From NCBI GenBank assembly GCA_032718865.1, contig JALUTQ010000035.1, forward strand, positions 930,001 to 994,000: a DNA stretch of 64,000 bases, read 5' to 3'. This DNA is from Tilletia caries (taxonomy: Eukaryota; Basidiomycota; Exobasidiomycetes; Tilletiales; Tilletiaceae). The notes under the pieces are model-generated. The model saw only the letters and a program-made list of their open reading frames with translations. It was not told where the DNA came from and made no database searches. The first letter of the stretch is position 1. Each line of letters starts with the position of its first letter. The translations under genes and the position numbers were made by a program. Positions 43,299 to 54,972 of this stretch are shown here, one piece after another.

Positions 43299-45958
43299 TG
43301 TTGTTGTTGTTGTTGTTGTTGTTGTTGGTATTGTTGGTATTGTTGGTATTGTTGGTATTGTTGGTGAAGTTGGTATTGTTGGTATTGTTGGTGTTGTTGG
43401 TGAAGTTGGTGTTGGTGATGATGTTCTTGATGATGTAGAAGTTGTTGTTCTTGATGATGATGATGTTGTTGTTGAGACAGGTTGGTTTGATGTTGGACTA
43501 GTGTGGGTCGGTGTTGAGGTAAGTGTTGATATTGTTGTTGGTGTTGGCGTTGGTGAGCGAAGGAGTCCGTCGTCTGGGAAGGAGCTGGCTTCAAGTGCAC
43601 AGGTGTCAGCGTAGGCAGTAAGCTCGGAGGTTGCTCAACCCAAAGGCTACTACTGGGGTTATCGCTTTCGATGGTGTTGTCTCCCGTAAGACCCGACATC
43701 ATGTTTGGCTCCTGGTGGAACATCAGGGACTGGTCCGGTGCGCTGTTCGCAATGTTGGCTGCGGCCTGCTCGGCTGATATGAACGATCCGAGTAGTAGCG
43801 TCGCCAGGTCGTATTCCTCCATGCTCATACCTAGCCCAGCTGGCACAGGAGCATTAGATGGTGGATGAATCCATACCCCGTTCGTATTTCTTGTTGTTGA
43901 CGACGCTGCTGCTGCGTCTGCGTTGAAAGTCGGATGCAACCACACTTCGTTTGAGGTCGCCGTTGTTGACGGAGCTACTGCTGCTGCTCCTTGGCCGTAA
44001 GCTTGTTGCTGAGCGTGCTGTTGGGCTTGCTGAAAAGCTTGTTGCTGCAGTTGGTGCTGAGCCATCTGAACAGTGTTGGCCATGGGATTGTTTCCTTGGT
44101 CCATCCAGTCGTACAGGGGCCCCATCGAGTGAGCCGCAAACTGGTCCGTTAACGATGACTGAGAGACCAGCGTAAGCAGCAAGGCGGTTTCGATGTCGAC
44201 GAAGCCGGTGGGTAACGAGGTTGCCACCTCAAGTTGAGATGAGGCGTCCATGGCCCCGCTCAACGGAGAGCTCTGAAGCCTACTCGACATGCCTTGAGGA
44301 GGCGGGAAGCCGTCGTCGGTGAACGGTAGAGTGGACGGAGTGTACATAGCGCCCGAGTATGCGGGTACCTGTGAAAGTGTCTGCGAAGATCCTTGCATTG
44401 GCTGGGAAGCTTGGAACGACGTATCATTGAACGGCGGCAAGGGAGGGAAAAAGGTGTGCGGGTGCGGTTCGTACACCCGACCTGTCCGAGGCTGTCCTGC
44501 TTGACTTTGACCAATCGAAGGATTCAATCGTCGAGCCTGACTGGCCAGGACAGGTGCCTCCATGAGCTCCTCGGAGGCATGATCTTGACGGTGGGATGAT
44601 TCGACGTTCCTTTCCGATGAAACCAGACGTGAAGGCGACTGCGAAGTTTCTTTCAAAGTGATACCCAAACCAGGACGCTCTCCCGCATAGCTCGACAGTG
44701 GCGTTGACATAAGATGCTCCAGCTGCTGCTGCTGTTGCTGCTGCTCTCCTGGTGTTGATGTATCTGTATCTGGACAGTGTTGTGATGCGCCCTCCATAGC
44801 GGTGGTGAGGAATGGGTAGCTGGGTCCCTTAGACGGCGACAGGGCTTTCAGTAACACAAGCCGAGAAGGTCTGGGACTGCTTGGAGGATAGGGTCGCGTT
44901 GCGTTCCGACTGGATGAGCTCGTGCCCTCCGACTCGAAGCGGAGCACTCCCACATCGGTGTTGGAGCGAGCGATCCGACGCCGTGGACGTGCTCCAGCAA
45001 CGCTGACCGGACCGTCAAGCAAAGGTGACCCGCCAGAAGCAGCAGCAGCAGCAGCACTAGCGCTTGACTCTGGAAGGACGGATCCTGTCATCAAGCGAAA
45101 TGTCTTGCGACGGGCCATGCGTGCGGCAACGCTCTTTTCCGTCTTTCTCGGCTTGTACTTGTAGCCGGGATGGGTCTCTTCGTGCTCTGTGGACAGCACC
45201 GAAGAAGTGGGATCAGTTAGATGCGGGTTCTGCTTGTGGTTAGGAACGATGCACTTACCTGCGCGCTTTTTCTCTGCAAGCTCATAGTAGAAATCTTTGA
45301 CCTCCTTGGGCTCCGTTCGCCAGAGCTCGCCGAGGTTTTTGCTCATCTCAGCTTGAGGGCTGAGAAGTTTCCCTGTTACGGTCAACGTGGGAGGAGCTGC
45401 TGGCAAGGCGTCCGACGGTTGCATGGTGGGCTCATCTGTCGTCTTTGATGGTGATCTGCTCAAGCTTGAATCAGCTGCTGCATTCGAGCAGCCTGGTGTC
45501 TCTAAGGCCGTGGTGCTTCCCAGATTGCCTCGGAGTTCAGCAACCTTGGCGGATCGATAGAGAATCCATGCGTTTGGTGGTCTGCAAGCGACAAAGGAAG
45601 AACGATCCAGAGATCAGTGACATCGGACGAGGATTGGAACGAGGATGCGACGAGGCAGTACGTCCGTACCTTGGTACGTCGACCTTAGCTGAGCCTGTCA
45701 GGACGAATGAAAACCGAGATGGAGAAGCGTCAGTACTCAGGACACGCTGGACTCATAGGAAGTATACATACGCCTGACAGATGGTCGCCCTGACTGCGAC
45801 TGCGAGGATGTGTCGTGGAGAGGGTTGTGGAGCGCTGGCATGCGCTCGACTGAGACTTGCACAGCCTTCTCGAGGCCACGGACTTCCTTGCGGAAGGATG
45901 TCGCCACCGTGGGCATGGCGACGGGGGTCTGGATGGAGGGGGTGTTAGAGATGGACAT
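43127..45958 (-). CDS. HMG-box (MATA_HMG) transcription factor, Prf1/Ste11-like, Gln-rich
   Basis: CDS complement(join(43127..45186, 45259..45581, 45670..45688, 45772..45958)), 2589 nt, 862 aa; all introns GT-AG and in phase. The HMG box starts PRPPNAWILYRSAKVAEL and resumes QAEMSKNLGELWRTEPKEV, FYYELAEKKRAEHEETHPGY and KYKPRK. Between helix 1 and helix 2 there is an insertion of about 50 Ser/Thr/Pro-rich residues. Exon 2 is 19 nt and encodes the residues just before the box. The last intron is 72 nt without a stop, so it can be mistaken for coding sequence, but removing it restores the EHEETHPGY motif. The tail is Gln-rich, ending in long CAG/CAA runs (about 43259-43420). Such proteins control mating and filament genes in Ustilago-type fungi; that role is inferred. 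Confidence 0.85.
43259..43420. repeat. CAG/CAA microsatellite and 9-bp minisatellite in the HMG gene
   Basis: On + the tract reads (CTG)n then (TTG)n, followed by repeats of TATTGTTGG. It encodes polyglutamine and then QQY repeats. It is likely to vary in length between strains. Confidence 0.85.
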
Positions 45959-48235
45959 ATTTCATAACGAGGTTGGTTGGTGTTGGGTTGGGTTGGATTG
46001 GGTTGGGTTTCTGTTGGATGGGGTTGGTTTGTATGTTGGTAAAGCTGATAGTAGGGTGAATTGTACGGAGTACGGGGGAGGAGAGAGAAAGAGGAAACAG
46101 GAAAGGAATCGAAGGGAGAGGCCTGCTTTTAAGGGGACGTTGAGTGGGAGACCCCCGCGCCCCGACAAGGCGAGACGGCGAGACCCTCGATGCCGAGCCC
46201 GGTTTCTGCCTTTCTAGAGGGAAGTTGAAGTGAAGACCAGTGGAAAGTGAGCAGTATGCATGGCAGGAAAGGGAGAAAGCGTGAGCAGCAGATACGATCC
46301 AGGCGCATGAGGTCGGATAATCGTGTCATGTCAGTAGACTGTCAGTGAGCAAGTGTGCCTACGCAGCCCCGGTCCCTGCAGCGACACCCTCCAACGGCCG
46401 GTAAGCATGAAGGTGCACTCGTGTGTCATCCTTTGCATCCTGGCGCGCTCGGTGTGGGTGTGCACTCTGGGCTCAGGTCGAGGATGATCGTGGTGGAAGC
46501 CTGCAACGAACTACATACGGACCTCCAGGAATGAATATAATGTTTATACTGAGAATCCTCTGCACTGTCGGCGCGCCACCGGCGACAACAACATCAACAA
46601 CTTCCCTTTGTTCGCATGTTCGCATGTTCGCATGTTCGCATGTTCGCATGTTCGCCTCGTTCAGCGTCCCTTCCACGTTCCACCTCAACTGCCAGTCTCA
46701 GGCCGAGAAAGGAACCACCCCCAACACCGCTCAATGTAACCTCTTCTCTCACAGGACGCGGCTGGAAGGGCAAAGGCGCGCCTTTATTCGGACGGAAACA
46801 GAGCCAGATCGGCCTCTCTCCGGTTGTACAACCTCAGCACCTCCCCAGCAGGCCCTGCTTGAATGTGTATCATGCATCATGTGAGATGTGACATCTTGCT
46901 TCCTAACAATCCTTTCGCACATTGACCATGCTTCCGTCCCGGCTGTGTCGAAACCCACTAGCAGGACTCATGCGATAATGGATGAACCTGATCTTTCTGT
47001 CCCTCCTTCTGTTCCCGTCTGTTCAGTATCTTTTCTGCAGCTTTTCCTTCCCCCTTCTCGCTTTCCATTCCTCCCTCCTCTTCTTCTACCGTCCAGAGGT
47101 TTCAGTTCCATGCCCGCCTAGCCCCGGTGCTTTCGCTCCTTCTACCGGCTCCCGCGCCCTGGGTGGTCCCCGCGCGGCTCCCCTGCTGTCCCTCACGCGT
47201 TCCCATTCAATCGTCTGGACTCTGACTTTCTCTCGCCCTGTGGCGTTCTCGGGCCCCTCACGCCTTCCTTGCGTCCTTCCATTCCTTTGCTCCACACATG
47301 CCTACCCGTCTCCATAGCGGCGTCCAGGATGCGGAGGGTAGTGATACTTCTGCTGCTGCCATCATTGCTCCAGACAGCTCCCAAGCTCGTCGCTGTCCGA
47401 GCCACCAGCATCTGGCCTCAGCGACAACGGCCTTCTCCGCCTTCTTCTCTCATGACATCGCCCGACCTCCTCTGCTTCGGCCCGCCACCGCCTTTTCTCT
47501 CGGCGCTTCTCTTCTGTGCTTTGCGCTTTCCGCCCGTGCCATCCAGCATGACCGCGTACGAGCCCATCCCATAGCACCCGACAGGCAGCAGCCATCAAGT
47601 TCTTCGTTGCCCAAGTCGAAGGCAAAGGAAAGGAAAAGAGCAGGTCCAATCCACCACAGCCAAGCCGCACGAAGGAAAATGGCTGGGCGAGACAGTGAAA
47701 GGTTCCCGCAGGAGCAAGAAGTGAGTATCTCTCTGCCTCTGACCACACTGACGAACTGCGCACGCTGCCCCTCCTCGCTACCCTGGCACGTCTCACCGCC
47801 TGTCGTCACAGCTACTTCTCTTCCCTGAACACTTCTGCGGTCATTCTTTCCCTTCTCTCCCTCTCTGAGGGACCTATCCAATCGGCACCTTCGCGCTCTG
47901 CTACGCAGGTATTCGGTCCCACGACACATGCGGCACTCCTGTTACCATCCATGCTCAACCACACACAAGGGTACCTCTCGACTCTCCTCCAGTGGCAGAT
48001 GTAGCATCATGTCAACCAATAAAGTAGCATGGCAGCGGAATGCACACCACTCCGTATACTCATTTGGCGCGAACACCAGGGGTCATCTGAAATCTGAAAG
48101 CAGCTTCGCATCTCTCACAGTGTGTGTCTGAAAGGGATTGCGTTCAATCTCGAATTAGGGCAGATGCGCATCCCGCACAACAACGCACAGCAGGTCCTCC
48201 CCACACCTTCACCCTGCACCTCCCCCTCCATCCCT
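45959..48235. other. Intergenic region between the HMG gene and the BUR1-like gene
   Basis: The first 100 bp read GGTTGG-type repeats on + (CT-rich leader of the minus-strand HMG gene). An 8-bp tandem repeat lies at 46610-46655. A weak possible gene starts at 47298 (MPTRLHSGVQDAEG) with a GTGAGT donor at 47719 and an acceptor at 47810, giving about 160 aa without a recognised domain; I do not call it. Nothing else was recognised. Confidence 0.35.
46610..46655. repeat. Tandem repeat of GTTCGCAT, about 5.7 units
   Basis: Five perfect 8-bp copies and a partial sixth. The unit length is not a multiple of three, so it is unlikely to lie in coding sequence. Confidence 0.9.
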
Positions 48236-51200
48236 TCACATGTCATCGTACGGCGCCGGAGCTCGTCCGTTCCCACGCTGCGATTGCCCCCACCGTGACT
48301 CACCCGAGCCCCAATTTGACGGCGCACCCTGCCCCTGCTGCCCCATCATCCCACCTCCACCAGGGCCACCGACGTTCCCAGCGCCCTGCTGTGGCGAAAC
48401 GGGAGCTTGCCCAAGCCCGCCGCCTCCAGCTTGATTCGGGTCCATCCCCATCCCCATGCCCATATTCGGGGCAGGTCGGTTGTTATAGCCAAATCGTCCA
48501 GCTCCCCCTCCTCCGCCGCCCCCTCCAGGAGGCCCACCCACACCCCCACCGCCGCAGCCGCCATTCGAATACCGAGGTCCCACACCGCGATGCCCGCCAC
48601 CGGGTGGTCCACCAGGTACGAACCCAACACCACCACCACCACCACCGCCCGGCCCGGTCCTCCGTCCAAAGCCACCACCACCGAGTTGTCCGCCCCCGCG
48701 ACCATACGCCTGCCCGAACGGCCGATTTCGGAAACCTTGCGTTTCAGCCGGGTTGATGACCCAATTGGAAGCAGGCATGTCAGCTTGTGATTGTGATTGG
48801 GATTGTGATTGTGACTGGGGATGGGAGGAGTGCATATCGGCACCACCCACACCACCGCCCGACGAAGGCTGTTGCACCCAATTGGAGTACGGCTGTTGTT
48901 GCCCACCAGACACGTTGCTGCTAGAGTCCGCATACATTGGCGCAGGGGGAGGACCCGGTGGAGGAGGTCCTCCCGGCAGTGGCGGTCTCGATCCGGGAAG
49001 CTGACCAAGATTAGGACCGGGGCCGGCGCTGGGACCGTTCGGTCTGCGCGGTGCGCCGTATACGCTGCCCATCGGCCCACCAGCCCCGCCGGACGGACCC
49101 GCGCCCGATCCACCTCCTTGCTGCCCCATCCCCATCCCCATTCCCATCCCTTGCCCCATCCCTGAAACTGAGCCAGAACCTTGTAGTCCCTGCCCAGCAC
49201 CACTCCCACCAGCCCCGTTATTCATCGGAAGGCTCATCCGCGTCGACGGCGCGCCATATGCCATAGGTGCACCACCACCGGGCCCTCCCCCTCCAACAGC
49301 ACCAGGAGGAGGTCCATACCCGGGCGCCATCCCCATCCCAGGCGGCCGCTGCGGCAAACTAGGTCTTCCACCACCCGCGCGATTCATGCCACCCATCCCG
49401 TGCTGGCCCCCACCGACACCGCCTCCGCCGTGCATATGCCCCCCATGTGAATGCTGGTGCTGCATGTGCGGCCGGCCATGGGAGTGGTGCGGGTGCGGGT
49501 GCATACCGCCGTGTGGATGGGCGTGCTGCGGTAGTTGGCCGTGCGGATGTGGATGTTGGTGCGGGTGGTTGTTATAGCCCATCCCCATCATGCCCTGCGG
49601 CATCATGGCCTTCTGCTGTTGCTCCATCAAAGCCAACTGCTTCGCCTCGCGCTTTGCCCTGTCCATCTCCTTGGACGCTTCGTACTTTGGCAGCCTGGGA
49701 GGGGGACAAGAGCAGCAGATGTCAGAGGGAGAAATATCAGAAGGCTTTTCGAGAAGGAATAACTCACTTCTTCGGATCAGCGGGGTACGGCCGGCTCCAG
49801 AACCACCTGTGCGCCAACGCTTCCCGCGCAGAAATCCGTTTCTTCGGATCCAACTCGAGCATCTGCTGCAACAACCCGATCATCTCCAAATCACTGCGAG
49901 GGGTTCGAAAAAGGCGAGAAACGCGCGCGCGAGGACAAAAAGAGGGACGGATCAGCTTTCTCCCCTAGCTTCATCCGCTGATTCCTGCACCTCCCACCTC
50001 CCCATACTCACATCTCAAGCCCATTCCTATAAAAGAACCCCTGCAACGTCGGGTTCGTCTCCGTCACAAACTCCTTCTGACCCGACGTCCTCCCACCAAA
50101 ATCAGGCCGACCAGAAGGGTCCGCGTCCCGGACGCCAACCAGGTTCCACCAGTCCGGGTAGTTCTTCAGCGTAGGCGTGCCCACCGCGTTGACGATGAGT
50201 TGCATCTGGTTGATCTCCGACGAGCCTTTGAACATCGGTCGCTTGAGGTACATCTCGCCGAGGATGCATCTGCGTGGCGGGGCGGGGCGGTCGGGCGGGG
50301 AGAATCGGAAACGAAAATGTGAGCGAGCCGAGTGGGAGAAGCGCCTCCGGGGAAATAAAGGAGGGAGGGAGGAGTAAAAAGACTCACCCAAGACCCCACA
50401 TGTCCACCGCCGGACCGTAATTCTTCATCCCCGCCAAAAGCTCCGGCGGCCGGTACCACCGGGTAACCACCATGCCCGTATAGTCCAACCGACTCGCGCC
50501 ATGCGCTTTCCCCTTCCCCCTCCACGCCGGCCGATCTTCATTATCAGGACCATCGATGCCGCCCTTCCTAATGCCATTTCCGTTGCCGTTGGCGCCGTGT
50601 CTGGAAGAAAAAGTGGTGGGATCCTCTGCCTTGATCCGCGCGTGGGTGCCTGTTTCGTTGGGATCGTTGAAGGGACGGGCGAGACCGAAGTCGGCGATTT
50701 GGAGGGAGCCTTCGTTGTTGATGAGCAGATTGGCTGCTTTCATGTCTCGATGCAGAATACGGTTCTGAAAGAAGAAACCCCAAAAAAAGGAGGGGGGGGG
50801 GGGGGGGATGAGCAAAGGCCACCGCCATTAAAGTTGCGTGAATGAGAAAGAGGGTAGGATAAGCGGACTCACCTTGTGGAGATAGAGGGTTCCTTCTAAG
50901 AGTTGCTTCATGTAGAGCTTGATCTGACTGGGCGGCAGCTTGACTATCTGCTGATTCTCGAGCAGACCGTTGAGATCGTGGTCCATGTAGGGCTCGACCA
51001 TGAATATGGTGCCGCGGGCCGCACCGCCGCTGATCCCACCAGACGCCTGACCCGATATCGAAGCGCTCTCCTTGTCGCGCAGATAGGTGGCAGGATCGAT
51101 CCCCCTCTCGATCAGACTGCGAATCTCGTTGTGGAGCAGAGGTGGAGGCTCGTACACGATGTCGATCACGGGTATGACGGCCGGATGGCGCAGAATCTTG

Positions 51201-52087
51201 AGCAGCTTGATCTCCCGAATCGTAGTTATCGGCATCCCGTCCTTCTCCTCGTGAATGACGACCTTCTTCAAGGCGACGTCGCGCTCGTTGCGCTTGTCGC
51301 GTCCGCGCTGGACGACACCAAAGGTGCCCTGACCGAGCTTCTCCGAGAGCTCGTAGTCGGCCGAGGCGGAGCATCCGACCCAGGTGATCTGCTCTGGGTT
51401 GCCCTTACGCGCGATGCGACTGCGCTTGGCGGCAGCTTGACGGGCGAAGAATCGGCTCCCGCCATTCGTGAGGGCGGATTGCTCCGAGCGCAGTCGGGGC
51501 ACAGGCTTGAGCTGTTGGAAGGAGGCCGTTTGCTCGGCTTTGGCCTGTGCGGGATGAGTGGAGATGGGTAGGCCCACTGCCGATTGGGATGGATTCGCTT
51601 GAGAGACTGGAAGGGCGCCGTTGATGGAGGCCGATCGTGCGAGGGCTGAATGATGGGCAGATCCCCCGGCTGCCGCTGTCCCTGCGCCTCCCCCGTAGGC
51701 TGACCAGCGCGCGTGCGAGCTCTCAGTTCCTATCGCGTGCGCATGAATCGAGCGATCCTGCTTGATGGCTGCAAGATACTGGCTGGTCTTGGCCCCGCCC
51801 GTACCGACCTTGACGGAGGATGACATTGCTGGCGAGGGCACGATGGAGGGATGGAGGGGCGCGCCTGGCTTGATCTCTGGCTTGATCTCGTAGGCGGCGT
51901 CGGTCATGACGGCATCTGAGCCGTACGGATCGGCAGCATAGCGAGGCACCTTGACCGCGGCTGCTCCTGCGAGGTCGTTTGGGCTTGCTGCTCGCTTGAC
52001 CGCGGCGTTTGGTTGTGTGGGCCTGGGTGGTTGTGGAAACCCCGGCGGCGGGGGCGCGTGCGCCTGTCCATTGGATGGGTACGACAT
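48236..52087 (-). CDS. BUR1/CDK9-like cyclin-dependent kinase
   Basis: CDS complement(join(48236..49694, 49768..49893, 50012..50269, 50388..50764, 50873..52087)), 3435 nt, 1144 aa. Long disordered N-terminus, then kinase domain from about residue 245: [36 protein letters not shown] (the cyclin-binding PITALRE-type helix), [44 protein letters not shown] and a C-lobe ending [11 protein letters not shown]. An insert of about 50 residues lies between DFG and the [10 protein letters not shown] segment. The C-terminal 480 residues are His/Gly/Pro-rich ([10 protein letters not shown], repeated GGGG). The family phosphorylates Spt5 and the Pol II tail during elongation in the nucleus. CTK1 is an alternative, but PITTIRE favours the BUR1/CDK9 branch. 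Confidence 0.88.
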
Positions 52088-52660
52088 GCTGGCTTGGGTG
52101 CGGAAGTTGGGTTGCTACTGCTGCTCGTTGAGGACAGTCCTGAGCGCGTTTTCCGCTGCACCTGCTGCCTGCTGTCGCCGCGCCGTACGCGGAGAGAAAC
52201 GCTCGGTTCGAAAACCACGCGGCGCGTCACGCGTCACCGGGCCGACCAGGACCGGGTGAGAGAGTACAGGCAGGGGCGAGGCGGGGCTCGGCTGCCGCGA
52301 TGCTCTGCAGAAGGGAAGAGTAAGAGAGAGAGAGAGAGAGACGAGTCACGGACTGGTGATGGTGGTCCTTGCGGATTCAGTGATTCCAGCTGCGAACTTC
52401 CCGCTCCACTCACTCACAACTCACAAGTCACAGCTTGTCGGGTTCTTGTCGGGCCTGCCTATGCTCGCAGCTGCCCGCCTCAAGCGAGACGATCTTCCAC
52501 CAGCTGACGGAAGCCTTCATACGAACGAACGAATTCACACAGGACGACGTCCATCTTGCTCACTACTCGCTCCCTCTCTCCTCTGCTGTACCCCCCGTGC
52601 ATTGCTCACATCTTCGTCCCCTATCTCTGTGTCTTTGTCTGTGTGTTGATCAAGCCAATA
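52088..52660. promoter_or_regulatory. Divergent promoter region of the BUR1-like and DUF2461 genes
   Basis: 573 bp between two divergent start codons. It contains a (GA)n microsatellite at about 52326-52342 and CT-rich leaders. No discrete factor site is claimed. Confidence 0.5.
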
Positions 52661-54657
52661 ATGCCGCCTCGCGCTCGGAAGTCAGCTGCCTCATCGGTCG
52701 CATCCTCGTCATCGAGCTCCAAGTCAAAGCCATCCTCTGCGGCATCCAACAAGAAGGCAGCGGGTGGACGAGGATCCAGTGCGTCCAAAGCATCCGCCCC
52801 GTCCTCCAAGTCTCGACCCACAGCAGCCGCAAAAGGCCGGAATTCGAATGGTCGATCGAAACAAACTCCCATTTACGTCGAGGAGTCCGATGAGCAATCC
52901 GACGATGTAGACGATGGCCAGGACGACAGTGCAGACGATTTCCAGATTGTCGACGACAAAGACGACGAGCTTGATCCGGACGAGGAGGAGGAAGAAGAAG
53001 CTGCGATCTCGGACGATGACACTAACTATGGCTCGTCGAAGAAGAAGGGCAAGTCAACACCCCTCAAGCGCAAAGCAACTTCAGCCCCCTCAAGCACCAA
53101 CAAGAAACGCAAGACGGCTACGGAAGACGACGACGACGATGACGATGATGATGGTTTCGATGACGACGAGGATGATCCCAAAGCGGACCGGAAGTCCTAC
53201 GGCTTCGTCAAGGCAGGCATCGCCGCACCCACAACCGGCCACGTCCCTCCCAACCAAGTCAGCCCGCACCTCTTCAACCTACTTCGCGACCTCAAAGATC
53301 CCGCCAAGAACGATAGAGAGTGGTTCAAAGCTCGCGACAAACTTTGGCGCGTGAGCGCTCTGTCTCCCTCTCACACACTTTGGGACCCTCTGTCTGCTTG
53401 CTGAATCAGCATATTTGCCTTCATCTGATAGTACTGCGAGAAGACATGGTTGGACTTCATCGAGACGTTGACGGAGAACATTATGGAGAAGGTGAGTGGC
53501 CCCCCATACATTCTCGTGCTACATGACTCCAAGGAGAACCCAGGCCGATTTACTCTCTTCGTGTCTTCAACAGGGCGACGACACCATCCCGTTCTTGCCA
53601 CCCAAGGACATCAACTACCGCATCTAGTGAGTCAGGAATTCCCTTTCCCTCCCGCCGTTACGCTTCGCTGGACCAACACTGATCCCATCACCCATTGTAC
53701 TCGATGATTCAGTCGAGATGTCCGGTGAGTGCCAATCCTTACATCGCACACAAAAGGGGGAGGATGAAACTGGCTTCTAACGATGTCAACTTCCGCATGG
53801 CCAGCTTTTCGGCCTCCAAAGTGCCCTACAAGACCGAGGTGCAGGCGACATTCTCTCGTGCAGGCCGTAAGGGCAACTGGGCGGGGTACCACCTCTCCGT
53901 CTCACCAGGTGGACGAACGTAGTGCGTATTGCCTTCCCTTTTCCGGTACCTTCGTGCTTTTTTGACACCCCATTTTACCACTGCCCTTCTTCAGTGTCGC
54001 TGGTGGGAAGTGGAGTCCGGACAAGGAAGAACTTGGACGGATTCGGCAGAACATCCTGGACGACTCCGCCCTGGGCAAGGAGCTCAAGCAAGTCGTGCGT
54101 TTTCCTCCCTGTTTTTTTTTTCTTGGGACACAGGTCCGATGTACCTCGCCACCTTGTTTTTTTTAACTGATCCCCCTGATGTTCTTTTACTCAAACCAGG
54201 TCAGTGCAAAGGAGTTCGTCAAGATGTTTGGCAAGCCGGTCAAGAACACGGCCGACATTGAGGAAGGGAAGCGCCAGAACATCTGGGGCTTTAGCGACCA
54301 GCTTAAGGTGAGCCCTACTCAAGTTACCAAAGATTGGAAGCTCTCCCCTTCCTTTGACCTTGCCCATGTCTCACCCCTTCCCGCGCGTTCTACCCAGATC
54401 GCACCCAAGATTCCCGGCCTCAAGCCAGACCACAAAGACATGCACTGGCTCCGACTTCGCTCCTTCGTCGCCTCCCACTACTTCACCGACGAGGAGGTGC
54501 TCTCGGCTGGCTTTCAGGATCGGGTGTGTGAGGTTGTGCGGACGATGCGGCCGTTGACGAGCGTGTTGAATCGGATGGTGTTTGGGGAGGATGTTGATGG
54601 GCCTGTTGGGGGTGGGGAGGAGGGGGCGGAGGCGGAGGCGGAGGAGGAAGAGGAGCT

Positions 54658-54690
<33 letters not shown>

Positions 54691-54706
54691 AGATGGAGGA
54701 GACTGA
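52661..54706 (+). CDS. DUF2461 (TIGR02453) family protein with acidic N- and C-termini
   Basis: CDS join(52661..53350, 53432..53491, 53574..53626, 53713..53724, 53805..53921, 53995..54094, 54200..54307, 54398..54706), 1449 nt, 482 aa; every junction is GT-AG and in phase. The first 200 residues are Ser/Lys-rich then strongly acidic with nuclear-signal-like basic patches. The DUF2461 domain follows: LFNLLRDLKDPAKNDREWF, TWLDFIETLTENIM, INYRIYRDVRFS, PYKTEVQATFSR, GYHLSVSPGG, VAGGKWSP, and a helical end with FTDEEVLSAGF. The C-terminus is a run of about 25 acidic residues. Exon 4 is only 12 nt and encodes the conserved RDV. The biochemical role of the family is unknown; a chromatin or nucleolar location is a guess from the acidic tails. 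Confidence 0.88.
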
Positions 54707-54972
54707 GCTCGAGGCATGGAGATACCTTGGCCAGCTTGCCTCATTCGTTTGTGTCTGCTTCTTGTTGTACAACTTGGCCGCTCCGCATCACAAGCACGAA
54801 ATCGTACAACGCAGCCATACATCCTGCCAATCGTAACTACTATGCCTCTCTCCAACGTCCTCAACCTCCGTGGCGACAAAGTGAACAGGGATCAGCAACG
54901 AGCATGTATAGAGAGATTCATTTGCAATGGAAAGTAGAAAGATGAGTCCAAGAAGGGAGAACGGCTGCCTCC

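Noticed and set aside
43259..43420. CRISPR-like or satellite array
   Set aside because: It is a coding trinucleotide and 9-bp repeat inside a eukaryotic gene with no spacer structure.
43153..43614. Plus-strand poly-Leu/Val frames over the CAG tract
   Set aside because: Antisense reading of the polyglutamine-coding repeat of the HMG gene.
47298..47840. Two-exon gene of about 160 aa
   Set aside because: One plausible intron but no recognisable domain and strong compositional bias, so support is too weak to call.
48240..49577. Plus-strand open frames across the BUR1-like tail
   Set aside because: They are shadows of the repetitive Gly/His/Pro codons on the minus strand.
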